A stretch of DNA of 64,000 nt from Nitrospirota bacterium (GTDB lineage Bacteria > Nitrospirota > Thermodesulfovibrionia > Thermodesulfovibrionales > Dissulfurispiraceae): the NCBI GenBank assembly GCA_040752355.1, contig JBFMHE010000003.1, positions 124,001 through 188,000 on the forward strand, written 5' to 3'. Positions 35,774 to 43,788 of the stretch are shown one piece after another. Position 1 is the first letter of the stretch; every line of letters begins with the position of its first letter. The position numbers were made by a program, and so were the translations under genes. The notes below the pieces were generated by a model. It saw nothing but the letters and a program-made list of their open reading frames with translations, did not search any database and was not told the origin of the DNA.

Positions 35774-37027
35774 ATGCATCTATTCAACTACAGAAACGGT
35801 GAGCTGTATGCTGAAGATGTGCCGGTGCGTGAGATCGCGGCAAAGGTGGGAACTCCTGTTTTTATCTATAGTTACAACACGTTACTGCGGCACTTCAAGG
35901 CGTATCAGGATGCATTCAGCAGCTTCCCCCACCTGATCTGTTATGCCCTCAAGGCGAACTCCAATGCGGCCGTAATCAAGCTCTTCGCCAAGCTCGGCAG
36001 CGGCGCCGATGTGGTCTCCGGGGGGGAGTTGTTCCGGGCGTTGAAGGGCGGAATCCCTGCCAAAAGAATCGTTTATGCCGGCGTGGGAAAGACAGAAGAG
36101 GAGATCCGGCTGGCCCTGAAGAATAAAATCCTGATGTTCAATGTCGAGTCCGAGCACGAGCTCAGGGAGATAGACCGGATTGCGGGCAAGCTGAAGGCAA
36201 AGGCGCCGATCGCCCTGCGGGTCAATCCGGATATCGATCCCATGACGCACCCCTATATATCGACGGGACTCAAGAAGCATAAGTTCGGGATCCCCATAGA
36301 GAATGCCCTCGAGTTCTATAAGCTCGCCCATAGCCTCAAGAATGTGGCGATCGTGGGTATCCACAAACATATCGGCTCCCAGCTGACCAAGGTGGCGCCC
36401 TTTGTCGACGCGGTGAAGCGTCTCCTGCTCCTCATCGACGATCTCGCGAAGCAGGGCATCCCCATCAGCTATCTCAATATCGGCGGAGGGCTCGGCATCA
36501 CCTACTACGACGAGACGCCGCCCATTCCCTCCCAGCTCGCGAAGAGCGTGCTCCCGCTGCTCAAGGGAAGAAATGTGACCCTCATTGTCGAACCGGGCAG
36601 GTCGATCGTCGGCAATGCCGGCATTCTCGTCATCAAGGTGCTTTATACCAAGAAAGGGGATGACAAGGACTTCGTCATCGTCGATGCAGGGATGAACGAC
36701 CTCATCAGGCCCTCTATCTACGGCGCGTACCACCACATCCAGCCGGTGCTGAAGAACCGCAAGGACAAGGTTTTCGGCGATATCGTCGGCCCCATCTGCG
36801 AGTCAGGTGATTTCCTCGCAAAGGACCGGGAGCTCCAGCGTGTCGAGCCGGGAGAATATCTCGCGGTGATGAGCGCAGGGGCGTACGGCTACTCCATGGC
36901 CTCGAACTACAACAGCCGCCCGCGGGCCGAAGAGGTATTGGTCAAAGGAAAGAAGTATGCTACCATTAGGAAAAGAGAGACCTATAGTGACCTTATCCGG
37001 GGAGAGGCCGTACCCAAGCTTATTTAA
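35774..37027 (+). CDS. lysA: diaminopimelate decarboxylase
   Basis: A 417-residue fold-type III PLP enzyme that makes lysine from meso-DAP. The PLP lysine is in YALKANSN (~56-63), followed by DVVSGGEL. HKHIGSQL (~197), NIGGGLG and the C-terminal catalytic Cys motif PICESGDFL (~338) complete the signature. AGAGGAG lies 3 nt before the ATG. It is first in a run with dapF (3-nt gap), dapA and a thioredoxin-like gene, a common arrangement in which dapB often follows. No dapB or dapL is present nearby here. Confidence 0.96.
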   Translation: MHLFNYRNGELYAEDVPVREIAAKVGTPVFIYSYNTLLRHFKAYQDAFSSFPHLICYALKANSNAAVIKLFAKLGSGADVVSGGELFRALKGGIPAKRIVYAGVGKTEEEIRLALKNKILMFNVESEHELREIDRIAGKLKAKAPIALRVNPDIDPMTHPYISTGLKKHKFGIPIENALEFYKLAHSLKNVAIVGIHKHIGSQLTKVAPFVDAVKRLLLLIDDLAKQGIPISYLNIGGGLGITYYDETPPIPSQLAKSVLPLLKGRNVTLIVEPGRSIVGNAGILVIKVLYTKKGDDKDFVIVDAGMNDLIRPSIYGAYHHIQPVLKNRKDKVFGDIVGPICESGDFLAKDRELQRVEPGEYLAVMSAGAYGYSMASNYNSRPRAEEVLVKGKKYATIRKRETYSDLIRGEAVPKLI

Positions 37028-37030
37028 ACT

Positions 37031-38005
37031 ATGGAACTCACCTTCACCAAGATGCACGGGATCGGCAATGACTTCATTGTCATCGATGCCCGGGATATCG
37101 ACCTCGCGGGCCGCTTCGATAGGGGAGAGCTCGCTCGCACGCTCTGCAGCCGCCGTTTCGGGGTAGGCGCTGACCAGGTCCTGCTCCTGCTCGACTCAGG
37201 CGTCGCCGATTTCACGATGAAGATCTACAATGCCGACGGTAGCGAGGTCGAGATGTGCGGCAACGGCATCCGGTGCCTCGCGAAGTACGTATGGGACAGG
37301 GGACTCTCGACCAAGGATACGCTCGAGATCGATACCCTCGCCGGCGTCATCCGGCCTGAACGGGCGGGCAATCTCGTCAGGGTGGACATGGGGGAGCCGG
37401 TGTTCGATGCCGAGCGGATCCCGGTGAACCTCGAGTCCGCCTCTCCCATCGTCGATTATCCGCTCCGCATTAACGACCGGGAGTTCAAGGTTACCTGCGT
37501 CTCTATGGGGAATCCCCATGCTGTCGTCTTCATGGAGGAGGATATCGCGGATTTCCCGGTCGCGCTGTACGGTCCGATCATAGAGACGCACACGCTCTTC
37601 CCCAACAAGACCAATGTCGAGTTCGTCACTGTCGGCAGCAGGAAGGACCTGACCATGCGGGTGTGGGAGCGGGGCTCCGGTGAGACCATGGCCTGCGGAA
37701 CAGGAGCATCGGCGGTCGGCGTGGCCGCAATGCTGAAGGGCCTGACAGAACGAACGGTCACCGTACATCTTCTCGGCGGCGATCTCGTGATCGAGTGGCC
37801 CCAGAACGGCCATGTTTATATGACCGGTCCTGCCGAGGAGGTCTTCGAGGGCAGGATCGCGAGCATCGCCGGAAGAGGGCAGAACAGCAGGGACCTCCGC
37901 GCGAGACATGCTGCCCCGAACCGGGATTCCGTAACAAGGGCGAACCCAGAAGCGCCGCAATCAGCGGGAGCACCAGGGCTGAGAGCAGGCGCCGGGCAGG
38001 ACTGA
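37031..38005 (+). CDS. dapF: diaminopimelate epimerase with C-terminal extension
   Basis: Converts LL-DAP to meso-DAP using two cysteines, both present: MCGNGIRC (~74-81) and the second in MACGTGASA (~220-228). FTKMHGIGNDF at the N-terminus is diagnostic. At 324 residues it is about 45 longer than usual. The extra tail after FEGRIAS is rich in Arg, Gly, Ala and Pro and looks like read-through of non-coding sequence, perhaps after loss of an earlier stop. It ends 50 nt before dapA. Confidence 0.94.
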   Translation: MELTFTKMHGIGNDFIVIDARDIDLAGRFDRGELARTLCSRRFGVGADQVLLLLDSGVADFTMKIYNADGSEVEMCGNGIRCLAKYVWDRGLSTKDTLEIDTLAGVIRPERAGNLVRVDMGEPVFDAERIPVNLESASPIVDYPLRINDREFKVTCVSMGNPHAVVFMEEDIADFPVALYGPIIETHTLFPNKTNVEFVTVGSRKDLTMRVWERGSGETMACGTGASAVGVAAMLKGLTERTVTVHLLGGDLVIEWPQNGHVYMTGPAEEVFEGRIASIAGRGQNSRDLRARHAAPNRDSVTRANPEAPQSAGAPGLRAGAGQD

Positions 38006-38055
38006 TCTTTAATATAACCATGGTTTTTGATTCCTATTTCGACGGGGAGGAAGCG

Positions 38056-38931
38056 ATGTTCAAAGGTTCCATTGTCGCGATTGTTACACCGTTCAAGAAC
38101 GGGAAGTTTGACGAGAAGGCGTATGGCGATCTGATCGAGTGGCATATTGCCCAGGGCACCCACGGGATTGTCCCCTGCGGCACCACGGGAGAGGCCTCGA
38201 CCCTCGGCTTTGAAGAGCATTACCGCGTTATCGAGGTCGCGGTGAAGGCGGCGAACAAGCGGATCCCGGTCATCGCCGGCACCGGCGCCAACGCCACGGA
38301 CGAGGCGATAGAGCTTACCCAGAAGGCGAAGAAGCTCGGCGCCGACGGCGCCCTCATGGTGACGCCCTACTACAACAAGCCGACCCAGGAAGGGCTCTAC
38401 CGTCACTACAAGGCGGTTGCCGACAAGGTGAAACTCCCCATCGTGCTGTACAACGTCCCGGGCAGGACCGCTGTCAACATGCTCCCTCCGACGGTCGCCC
38501 GCCTGATGGAGTGCAAGAACATCGTCGCGATCAAAGAGGCGACGGGCGATATGAAGCAGGTGAGCGAGGTGATACGGCTCTGCGGCGACCGCATCGCCGT
38601 CATCTCGGGCGACGACTTCACCACGCTGCCGCTCCTTGCGCTCGGCGGCAAGGGCGTCATCTCGGTCTCGGCCAACGTGGCGCCGAAGGATGTTGCTGAG
38701 ATGTGCAACGCCTGGGAGCGCGGAGATATCGCAAAGGCGCGGGAGCTGCACTACAAGCTCGAGCCGCTGAATGCCGCCATGTTCATCGAGACCAACCCCA
38801 TCCCGGTGAAGACCGCCCTCGCGATGATGGGAAAGATAAAGGAAGAGTTCAGGATGCCGCTCTGCGAAATGTCCGCTGCCAACAGGGACAAGCTCAGAGG
38901 GGTGCTGAAGAGTGCGAAGCTCGTTAAATAG
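38056..38931 (+). CDS. dapA: 4-hydroxy-tetrahydrodipicolinate synthase
   Basis: A 291-residue class I aldolase that condenses pyruvate with aspartate semialdehyde. GTTGEAST (~43-50), the YYNKPTQEG segment, the catalytic Tyr in LYNVPGRT (~133-140) and the Schiff-base lysine in VAIKEATGD (~161) are all present. The frame is open upstream, but the ATG at 38056 is chosen because GGGGAGGAA lies just before it and the product begins at the family's usual MFKGSIVAIVTPF. Its end overlaps the next gene by 20 nt. Confidence 0.96.
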   Translation: MFKGSIVAIVTPFKNGKFDEKAYGDLIEWHIAQGTHGIVPCGTTGEASTLGFEEHYRVIEVAVKAANKRIPVIAGTGANATDEAIELTQKAKKLGADGALMVTPYYNKPTQEGLYRHYKAVADKVKLPIVLYNVPGRTAVNMLPPTVARLMECKNIVAIKEATGDMKQVSEVIRLCGDRIAVISGDDFTTLPLLALGGKGVISVSANVAPKDVAEMCNAWERGDIAKARELHYKLEPLNAAMFIETNPIPVKTALAMMGKIKEEFRMPLCEMSAANRDKLRGVLKSAKLVK

Positions 38932-39484
38932 AAGTCAGGAGTCGGGAGCCGGGGGCCGGAAGAAAGCAGGGTTTGCCGCAGCGTGTGTTCTGAGCGCTGT
39001 CTTCTGGCTCCTGGCTCCTGCGGTGGTTGCCGCTCCTCCCGACCCCTTCGATATCGACAAGCTTATCGGCAAACAGGCGCCGGAGTTCACCCTGAAGGAT
39101 ATGGGCGGTATCCCGGTATCGCTCTCCTCGATGAAGGGCAGTGTCGTCCTGCTCAACTTCTGGGCCACCTGGTGCCCGCCCTGCAGGGCGGAGATTCCCT
39201 CTATGAACAAGCTCGGTGATAGACTGAAAGGGAAGAAGTTCGTCATCCTCGGGGTGACCACCGACAGGGACGCATCCTCGGTGAGGACGTTCATGAAGCG
39301 GCAGCCGATACACTTCCCGGTGCTGCTGGACACCAAGCTCAGGGTCTCGAAGGAGACCTACAAGGTTTCTACCGTGCCTATGACGTTCCTCATCGACAAG
39401 CGGGGCGTCATCATCGATACCTTCTTCGGCGAGCACGACTGGACCGACCCCGACATCATCAAGCAGATCGAAGCCCTCCTCTGA
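38912..39484 (+). CDS. TlpA/ResA-like periplasmic thioredoxin
   Basis: A 190-residue exported thiol-disulfide protein. After a basic start comes a hydrophobic signal or anchor segment (~20-40, ACVLSAVFWLLAPAVVAA) with a likely signal peptidase site after VAA. The thioredoxin domain has WATWCPPCRAEIP (active-site CPPC) and the cis-Pro loop VSTVPMTFLID. A GTG start at 38912, within dapA, is needed to include the signal segment, and AGAGGGG lies upstream. It probably reduces periplasmic thiols, for example in cytochrome c maturation. Being behind dapA does not indicate a lysine role. Confidence 0.85.
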   Translation: MRSSLNRSQESGAGGRKKAGFAAACVLSAVFWLLAPAVVAAPPDPFDIDKLIGKQAPEFTLKDMGGIPVSLSSMKGSVVLLNFWATWCPPCRAEIPSMNKLGDRLKGKKFVILGVTTDRDASSVRTFMKRQPIHFPVLLDTKLRVSKETYKVSTVPMTFLIDKRGVIIDTFFGEHDWTDPDIIKQIEALL

Positions 39485-39528
39485 ACCTCCTCTCCGTCTG
39501 AAACGTATTACTGATGCGTTATCATGAC

Positions 39529-39703
39529 AGGTCAACCGGGGGGATTCTTTTTTCATCAAGAGTGCCTGAGTTCTCCAGGGCGCAGGTTGCGCCCTGCGCC
39601 CCCACCTTTGCTCTTGAGAAAATGCGTATATTCCGTTGCCCCTCTGCAGAAGGGAAAAACGTCTAATCACTCTTGATGAAAAAAGAATCCCCCCGGTTGA
39701 CCT
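39529..39703 (+). repeat. long-hairpin element, copy A (perfect 36-bp arms, 103-nt core)
   Basis: Arms 39529-39564 and 39668-39703 are perfectly complementary over 36 bp (G6 run outside, T6 run inside). The 103-nt core begins CCTGAGTTCTC, has a 9-bp hairpin with a 3-nt loop (39576-39596), CCTTTGCTC at 39605-39613 and ends AACGTCTAAT. The same landmarks at the same offsets occur in the copy at 62617-62787, although the arms differ. It lies 44 nt after the tlpA-like gene, in that gene's direction. It could be a 3' structural RNA, an unusual terminator or a small mobile element. Confidence 0.85.
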
Positions 39704-39715
39704 CGGCGCTATGAG

Positions 39716-39889
39716 GGGGCGGGAGGGTTTCACTTTTTTGCGGAATTATTCTTCGTTGGTCCCACTGTAAGCGGTGTTGTGCTCGATCTGCGCAGATGCA
39801 CCCGCAACGGTGGTTCGCCCCAAAGGCTTCGCCTTTATGGGCTGCACCAGAGCCAGGAATTCCGCAAAAAAGTGAAACCCTCCCGCCCC
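39716..39889 (-). repeat. long-hairpin element, copy C (perfect 32-bp arms, 110-nt core, reverse orientation)
   Basis: Arms 39716-39747 and 39858-39889 are perfectly complementary over 32 bp, again with a G-rich outer part and a T6 run inside. Read on the minus strand, the core starts CCTGGCTCT, has an interrupted hairpin (39817-39842), a degenerate ACCACCGTTGC in place of CACCTTTGCTC, and ends CAACGAAGAAT. It is a diverged member of the family of copies A and B. It sits 12 nt from copy A and points the same way as the minus-strand oppF gene about 300 nt away. Confidence 0.75.
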
Positions 39890-40192
39890 TTCTCGCATGC
39901 TCATCGGCAGATTCTCCGGGAAGACTCCGGCAGGTGCTGGTAAGGAAGAGAGAAAACCGGGGGAGTCCCGCTCTCGGGGGGAGAGGCAGCAGGGAACTCC
40001 CCCGTAACCCCTTAAGTTGCCTTAAAGGGTTGTCTCGTAAGCCCTGCCCCGCATGAGGCAGCGGCATCGGTGATCGCCAGGGGAACGTGGTCCTTCACAA
40101 GAACCACTAAGAGTATCATTTTACACTTTTCCGTAAATTTTTGCACGACAACATACCGGCAACCCTTCCCGCACGCCAGGAGCATCCTTCCA
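39890..40192. other. 303-bp intergenic stretch with imperfect GC-rich inverted repeats
   Basis: No supported gene. Visible structures are an imperfect repeat ACCGGGGGAGT (39956-39966) with ACTCCCCCGT (39996-40005), and a hairpin at 40006-40031 (AACCC...GGGTT, with one mismatch in the stem). An AT-richer stretch lies at ~40110-40160. A 134-codon minus-strand frame covering this region and both hairpin elements is most likely chance. Confidence 0.45.
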
Positions 40193-41236
40193 CTAACGCG
40201 CCTGATGGCAGGCGATATCCCTGTCGCCGCTTCGCCTCAGCTCGGGAGACAGCGTGCCGCAGAGGTCGATCCGCTGCGGGCATCGCGGGTGGAAGGGACA
40301 GCCGGAGGAAATCGCGATCGGACCCGGGACATCAGTCGTACCCTGTCCCTTTCCCTGGATGCTCTCCCTTCGTTCGGCCCATTCTCCTTTTATCCTGAGC
40401 TTGGGCGCCGAGGAGAGGAGCAGCTGTGTATAAGGATGTTCCGGCGACCTGAAGAGATCCTCGGTCTTTGCCCGCTCCACTATCTTCCCGAGGTACATGA
40501 CCGCGACCTCGTCGCTGAAGTAGCGGACGACCCTCAGATCGTGGCTGATGAAGATGAAGGATATGGCGGACTCCCTCCGTATATCCTGGAACAGGTTCAG
40601 GATCTGCGCCTGAATCGAGACATCGAGCGCCGAGAGGGGCTCGTCGGCAATGATCAGCTCCGGCGAGAGTGTCAGGGCCCGCGCAATGCAGATGCGCTGA
40701 CGCTGGCCGCCGCTGAATTCGTGGGGATACCGGTTTGCGGCATCCCTCGTAAGCCCTACCTTTTCGAGGAGCGTAGCAACCCTCTCCCTTATTTCGCCCC
40801 TGGGGGCGACCCGGTGGATGCTCAGGGGTTCGGAGAGCGTATCGACGATCCTCATCCTCGGGTTGAGGGAGGCGAAGGGGTCCTGGAAGACGATCTGGAC
40901 AGAACGCCGGAAGCGTTTCAGCGCCTCTCCCCTGAGGGACGTTATATCATGCCCCTTGAAGAAGATACTCCCCCCGGTAAGGGGCAGCAGCTTCAGCACG
41001 AGCCGGGCTACCGTCGACTTGCCGCAGCCGCTCTCTCCGACGACCGCAAAGACGCTGTCCTTTCTTACTTCGAAGCTGACGTCATCGACAGCGCGCAGCA
41101 CTCCCTCTTTCCGGCCGAAAGCGCCCTTGACCGGAAAGTACTTCTTGATCCCCTCGACCTGCAGAAGGGTATCCGGCGAGCCGGAGAACCGGTGATCAGG
41201 GAGGACCTGCGCTGTCCTGTCGGCCTGGTTATTCAT
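40193..41236 (-). CDS. oligo/dipeptide ABC transporter ATP-binding protein, OppF/DppF type
   Basis: A 347-residue ATPase with Walker [10 protein letters not shown] (~69-77), Q-loop IVFQDPFASLNPR, signature FSGGQRQR, Walker B LIIADEP and the H-loop SHDL. The C-terminal oligopeptide-transporter domain has the Cys motif SGCPFHPRCPQ, which in related proteins can hold an Fe-S cluster. It follows the OppD-type gene by 38 nt. No permease or binding-protein gene is beside them, so the partner subunits must be elsewhere. Peptide specificity cannot be read from the ATPase. Confidence 0.93.
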   Translation of the reverse strand: MNNQADRTAQVLPDHRFSGSPDTLLQVEGIKKYFPVKGAFGRKEGVLRAVDDVSFEVRKDSVFAVVGESGCGKSTVARLVLKLLPLTGGSIFFKGHDITSLRGEALKRFRRSVQIVFQDPFASLNPRMRIVDTLSEPLSIHRVAPRGEIRERVATLLEKVGLTRDAANRYPHEFSGGQRQRICIARALTLSPELIIADEPLSALDVSIQAQILNLFQDIRRESAISFIFISHDLRVVRYFSDEVAVMYLGKIVERAKTEDLFRSPEHPYTQLLLSSAPKLRIKGEWAERRESIQGKGQGTTDVPGPIAISSGCPFHPRCPQRIDLCGTLSPELRRSGDRDIACHQAR

Positions 41237-41274
41237 TTGAAAGCCTCATCGGGTACCTGTCGTTATTCTCCTCT

Positions 41275-42252
41275 TCACCGGCGTATCTCATTCCACCGTA
41301 TGCAGCGCACATAGTGCCGGGGTTCCGCCTCGACCAGCTCGGGTTCCGCTCTCCTGCAGGCGTCCTGCGCAGCGAAACAGCGGTCCGAAAACTTGCAGCC
41401 CTCGGGCAGGCGGTCGGGGGTTGGGACAAAACCGGTGATCGGCTTCAGCACCGTCCCCTTCGAGACCGGCAACGACTCCAGGAGCCCTATCGTGTAGGGG
41501 TGGAGCGGGTTCCGGAAGAGATCGTCGACCCGGGCGAGCTCCATGATCCGCCCCGCGTACATGATAGCGACCCGGTCCGCCTGCTCGGAAATGATGCTCA
41601 GGTCATGGGTGATGAGCAGGACTCCCATCTGCCGCTCCTGCCGCAGCCCCTGGAGCAGCTCGAGGATCTGCGCCTGAATGGTCACGTCGAGCGCGGTCGT
41701 CGGCTCATCGGCGATCAGGAGCGAGGGGTTGCAGGCGATCGCGATGGCGATCATCACCCGCTGCCGCATGCCTCCCGACATCTGGTGCGGATAATCCTTC
41801 ACCCGCAGCTCCGGCGAAGGGATCTTCACGGCCCGCAGCAGCTCCACCGCCCTGTTCATTGCCTCTCTTTTCGAAAGCGCCTCATGGGTCATCAGCGTCT
41901 CGGCGATCTGGTATCCCACGGTCAGCACCGGATTGAGCGAGGTCATCGGCTCCTGGAAGATCATCGAGATATCCCTGCCCCGGATGCCGCGCATCTCTTC
42001 CTCATCGAGGCCGAGGAGATTCCGGCCGTTGAAGAGGACCTCTCCCTCGGTGAAGGCATTGGGCGGCAGGATGCGCAGAATAGAGAGAGCGGTGAGGCTC
42101 TTGCCGCAGCCGCTTTCACCGACGAGGCCGAAGACTTCAGCTTTATTCAGGTCCAAGGAGAGGTCGGAGACTACCCGCACAAGCCCTTTATCTGTCCTGA
42201 AGAGCACGGACAGATCGGCTATACACAGAAAAGAGGACATAGTAAGCATCAT
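41275..42252 (-). CDS. oligo/dipeptide ABC transporter ATP-binding protein, OppD/DppD type
   Basis: A 325-residue ATPase. Walker A is [10 protein letters not shown] (~45-54), Q-loop [12 protein letters not shown], signature MSGGMRQR, Walker B LLIADEP and H-loop THDL. The C-terminal OppD domain has [14 protein letters not shown]. Two in-frame ATGs near the start (42252 and 42240) have no clear ribosome binding site, so the first residues are uncertain. First gene of a two-gene orphan ATPase operon. The 232-bp gap upstream to the HU gene holds only an imperfect hairpin near 42418-42452. Confidence 0.92.
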   Translation of the reverse strand: MMLTMSSFLCIADLSVLFRTDKGLVRVVSDLSLDLNKAEVFGLVGESGCGKSLTALSILRILPPNAFTEGEVLFNGRNLLGLDEEEMRGIRGRDISMIFQEPMTSLNPVLTVGYQIAETLMTHEALSKREAMNRAVELLRAVKIPSPELRVKDYPHQMSGGMRQRVMIAIAIACNPSLLIADEPTTALDVTIQAQILELLQGLRQERQMGVLLITHDLSIISEQADRVAIMYAGRIMELARVDDLFRNPLHPYTIGLLESLPVSKGTVLKPITGFVPTPDRLPEGCKFSDRCFAAQDACRRAEPELVEAEPRHYVRCIRWNEIRR

Positions 42253-42484
42253 AAGTCTTTATGCAAAACGTTGTCAATATCGGCGCTGCGCGATGCGGTC
42301 ACGCGTGCATCCTAAGACTCACCGCAGACGCAGAAGGGCAATGGGCGGCTCTGCAGATGAAGAGACGAGGGGCGGGGTCGTTCGTGTCGTCTGTTTCTAC
42401 GTATCCTTACTGCCTTCCTTGAGCCCCTCGCCCGGTGATCCCGAAGGGAGGGCGCTCCTACCATCCCCGTCAAGCCACACCGGT

Positions 42485-42778
42485 CTATTTTTCGACCATC
42501 TCCTTGTTGAGCGCATCATGGAACGGTTTGCCGACCTTAAAGTGCAGGACCCGCTTGGCCGGCACCTCGACCTTTTCGCCGGTCCGGGGATTGCGCGCCG
42601 TCTTTGCGTTCCTCTGCTTGATCCTGAAGTTCCCGAATCCCCGGATCTCGATCTTCTCTCCCCTGGCAAGGGCGTCCTTCATGCCGTCGAAGATGGTGTT
42701 GATAATGGTCTCGACCTGCTTTTTCGTGAGACCATCCACTTTTTCCGTCACCTTTTCTATCAAGACCGATTTTGTCAT
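42485..42778 (-). CDS. HU/IHF-family DNA-binding protein
   Basis: A 97-residue histone-like protein. The N-terminal helix pair (MTKSVLIEKVTEKVDGLTKKQ) is followed by the beta saddle and arm with GFGNFRIKQRNAKTARNP and the minor-groove proline region (RTGEKVEVPAKRVLHFKVGK). The sequence and length resemble IHF alpha-type subunits as much as HU, so the exact subtype is left open. GAGGAGG lies 5 nt before the ATG. The 155 bp upstream contain two direct repeats of GCTATAAC near 42808-42825, of unknown role. Confidence 0.93.
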   Translation of the reverse strand: MTKSVLIEKVTEKVDGLTKKQVETIINTIFDGMKDALARGEKIEIRGFGNFRIKQRNAKTARNPRTGEKVEVPAKRVLHFKVGKPFHDALNKEMVEK

Positions 42779-42933
42779 AGTCGCCTCCTCAAAGTAGTGT
42801 CAATCGTTATAGCGTTATAGCGTCCATGGAATCATCGCACGCCGGGCCGCTCTCTTTGTTCCGTTCGGCCTTTTGGCTCTTCTGCTTCCTGCGGCGCGCA
42901 ACTCGATAAACGCTACAACGCTACAAACGAGAG

Positions 42934-43788
42934 CTAAAGCGTGAACATATATTTTAATTCCATTGTGGGTGCAATTTTCAACAGGCCCTCGGCGATCTTC
43001 CCGCTGAAAAGGTCGAGGAGCGGCGACCGCTCCTTTTTGGTGACCACCTGGGGCTCGCCCTTGATGCCCGCGAGCTTCGCCGCCGCCTTCACCGCATGTT
43101 CGAGGTCGCCGAGCTCATCGACGAGCTTTGCCTCCACCGCCTGTCTGCCGGAGAAGACCCGTCCGTCGGCGATCTTCCGGACCTCCTCGACCGGCAGTTT
43201 TCTTCCCTCGGCCACGGCGCCGATAAACTGCTCGTGGACATCGTCCATGACGCCCTGGAGGATCGCGCGCTCTTCAGGCCCGATCCCCCTGAAGATCGAG
43301 GCGATGTCCTTGTGCTCGCCGCTCTTGATCACCTCGGTCGTAATGCCGAGCTTCTTCATCAGTTCGCGCACGTTGGGCACTTCCATGATCACGCCGATCG
43401 AGCCGGTAATCGTGCCGGGATTCGCGATGATCCGGGACGCGGGAGCCGCTATGTAGTAGCCCCCCGACGCCGCGACCGACCCCATCGAGACCACCACCTT
43501 CTTGGCGGCGACCGCCCGTTTCATCTCGCTGTAGATCTCCTGGGAAGGGACGACCCCGCCTCCGGGGCTGTTGACCCTGAGCACGATCGCCCGTATCGAA
43601 GCGTCGTTTGTATATCCCTTCAGCTCATCCACCGTCTCTTTCGCTTCGAGGATCGGGCCCTCGACCCTGACCAGGGCGATCTTCTCCCCGAGCGGGACCT
43701 GCTTCTGAAAGAACGCGATCAGGCCGCTCAGGACGAGCAGGAAGACGAGGAAGAGCGCTGCGCCGATGCAGGTCTTTCTAACGTTCAT
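42934..43788 (-). CDS. sppA: signal peptide peptidase SppA, short form
   Basis: A 284-residue membrane-anchored serine protease that degrades cleaved signal peptides. One N-terminal TM helix (~8-27) is followed by a ClpP-like catalytic domain. The Ser/Lys dyad is S108 (SVAASGGYY) and K160 (SGEHKDI). The 52-residue spacing is the same as in the Bacillus enzyme. Length fits the short, single-domain class. Its start overlaps the end of rpsA by 11 nt. Confidence 0.94.
   Translation of the reverse strand: MNVRKTCIGAALFLVFLLVLSGLIAFFQKQVPLGEKIALVRVEGPILEAKETVDELKGYTNDASIRAIVLRVNSPGGGVVPSQEIYSEMKRAVAAKKVVVSMGSVAASGGYYIAAPASRIIANPGTITGSIGVIMEVPNVRELMKKLGITTEVIKSGEHKDIASIFRGIGPEERAILQGVMDDVHEQFIGAVAEGRKLPVEEVRKIADGRVFSGRQAVEAKLVDELGDLEHAVKAAAKLAGIKGEPQVVTKKERSPLLDLFSGKIAEGLLKIAPTMELKYMFTL

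Noticed and set aside
39663..40067. 134-codon minus-strand ORF across hairpin elements A and C
   Set aside because: It runs through both arms of inverted repeats, has no ribosome binding site or recognisable domain, and its composition follows the repeats.
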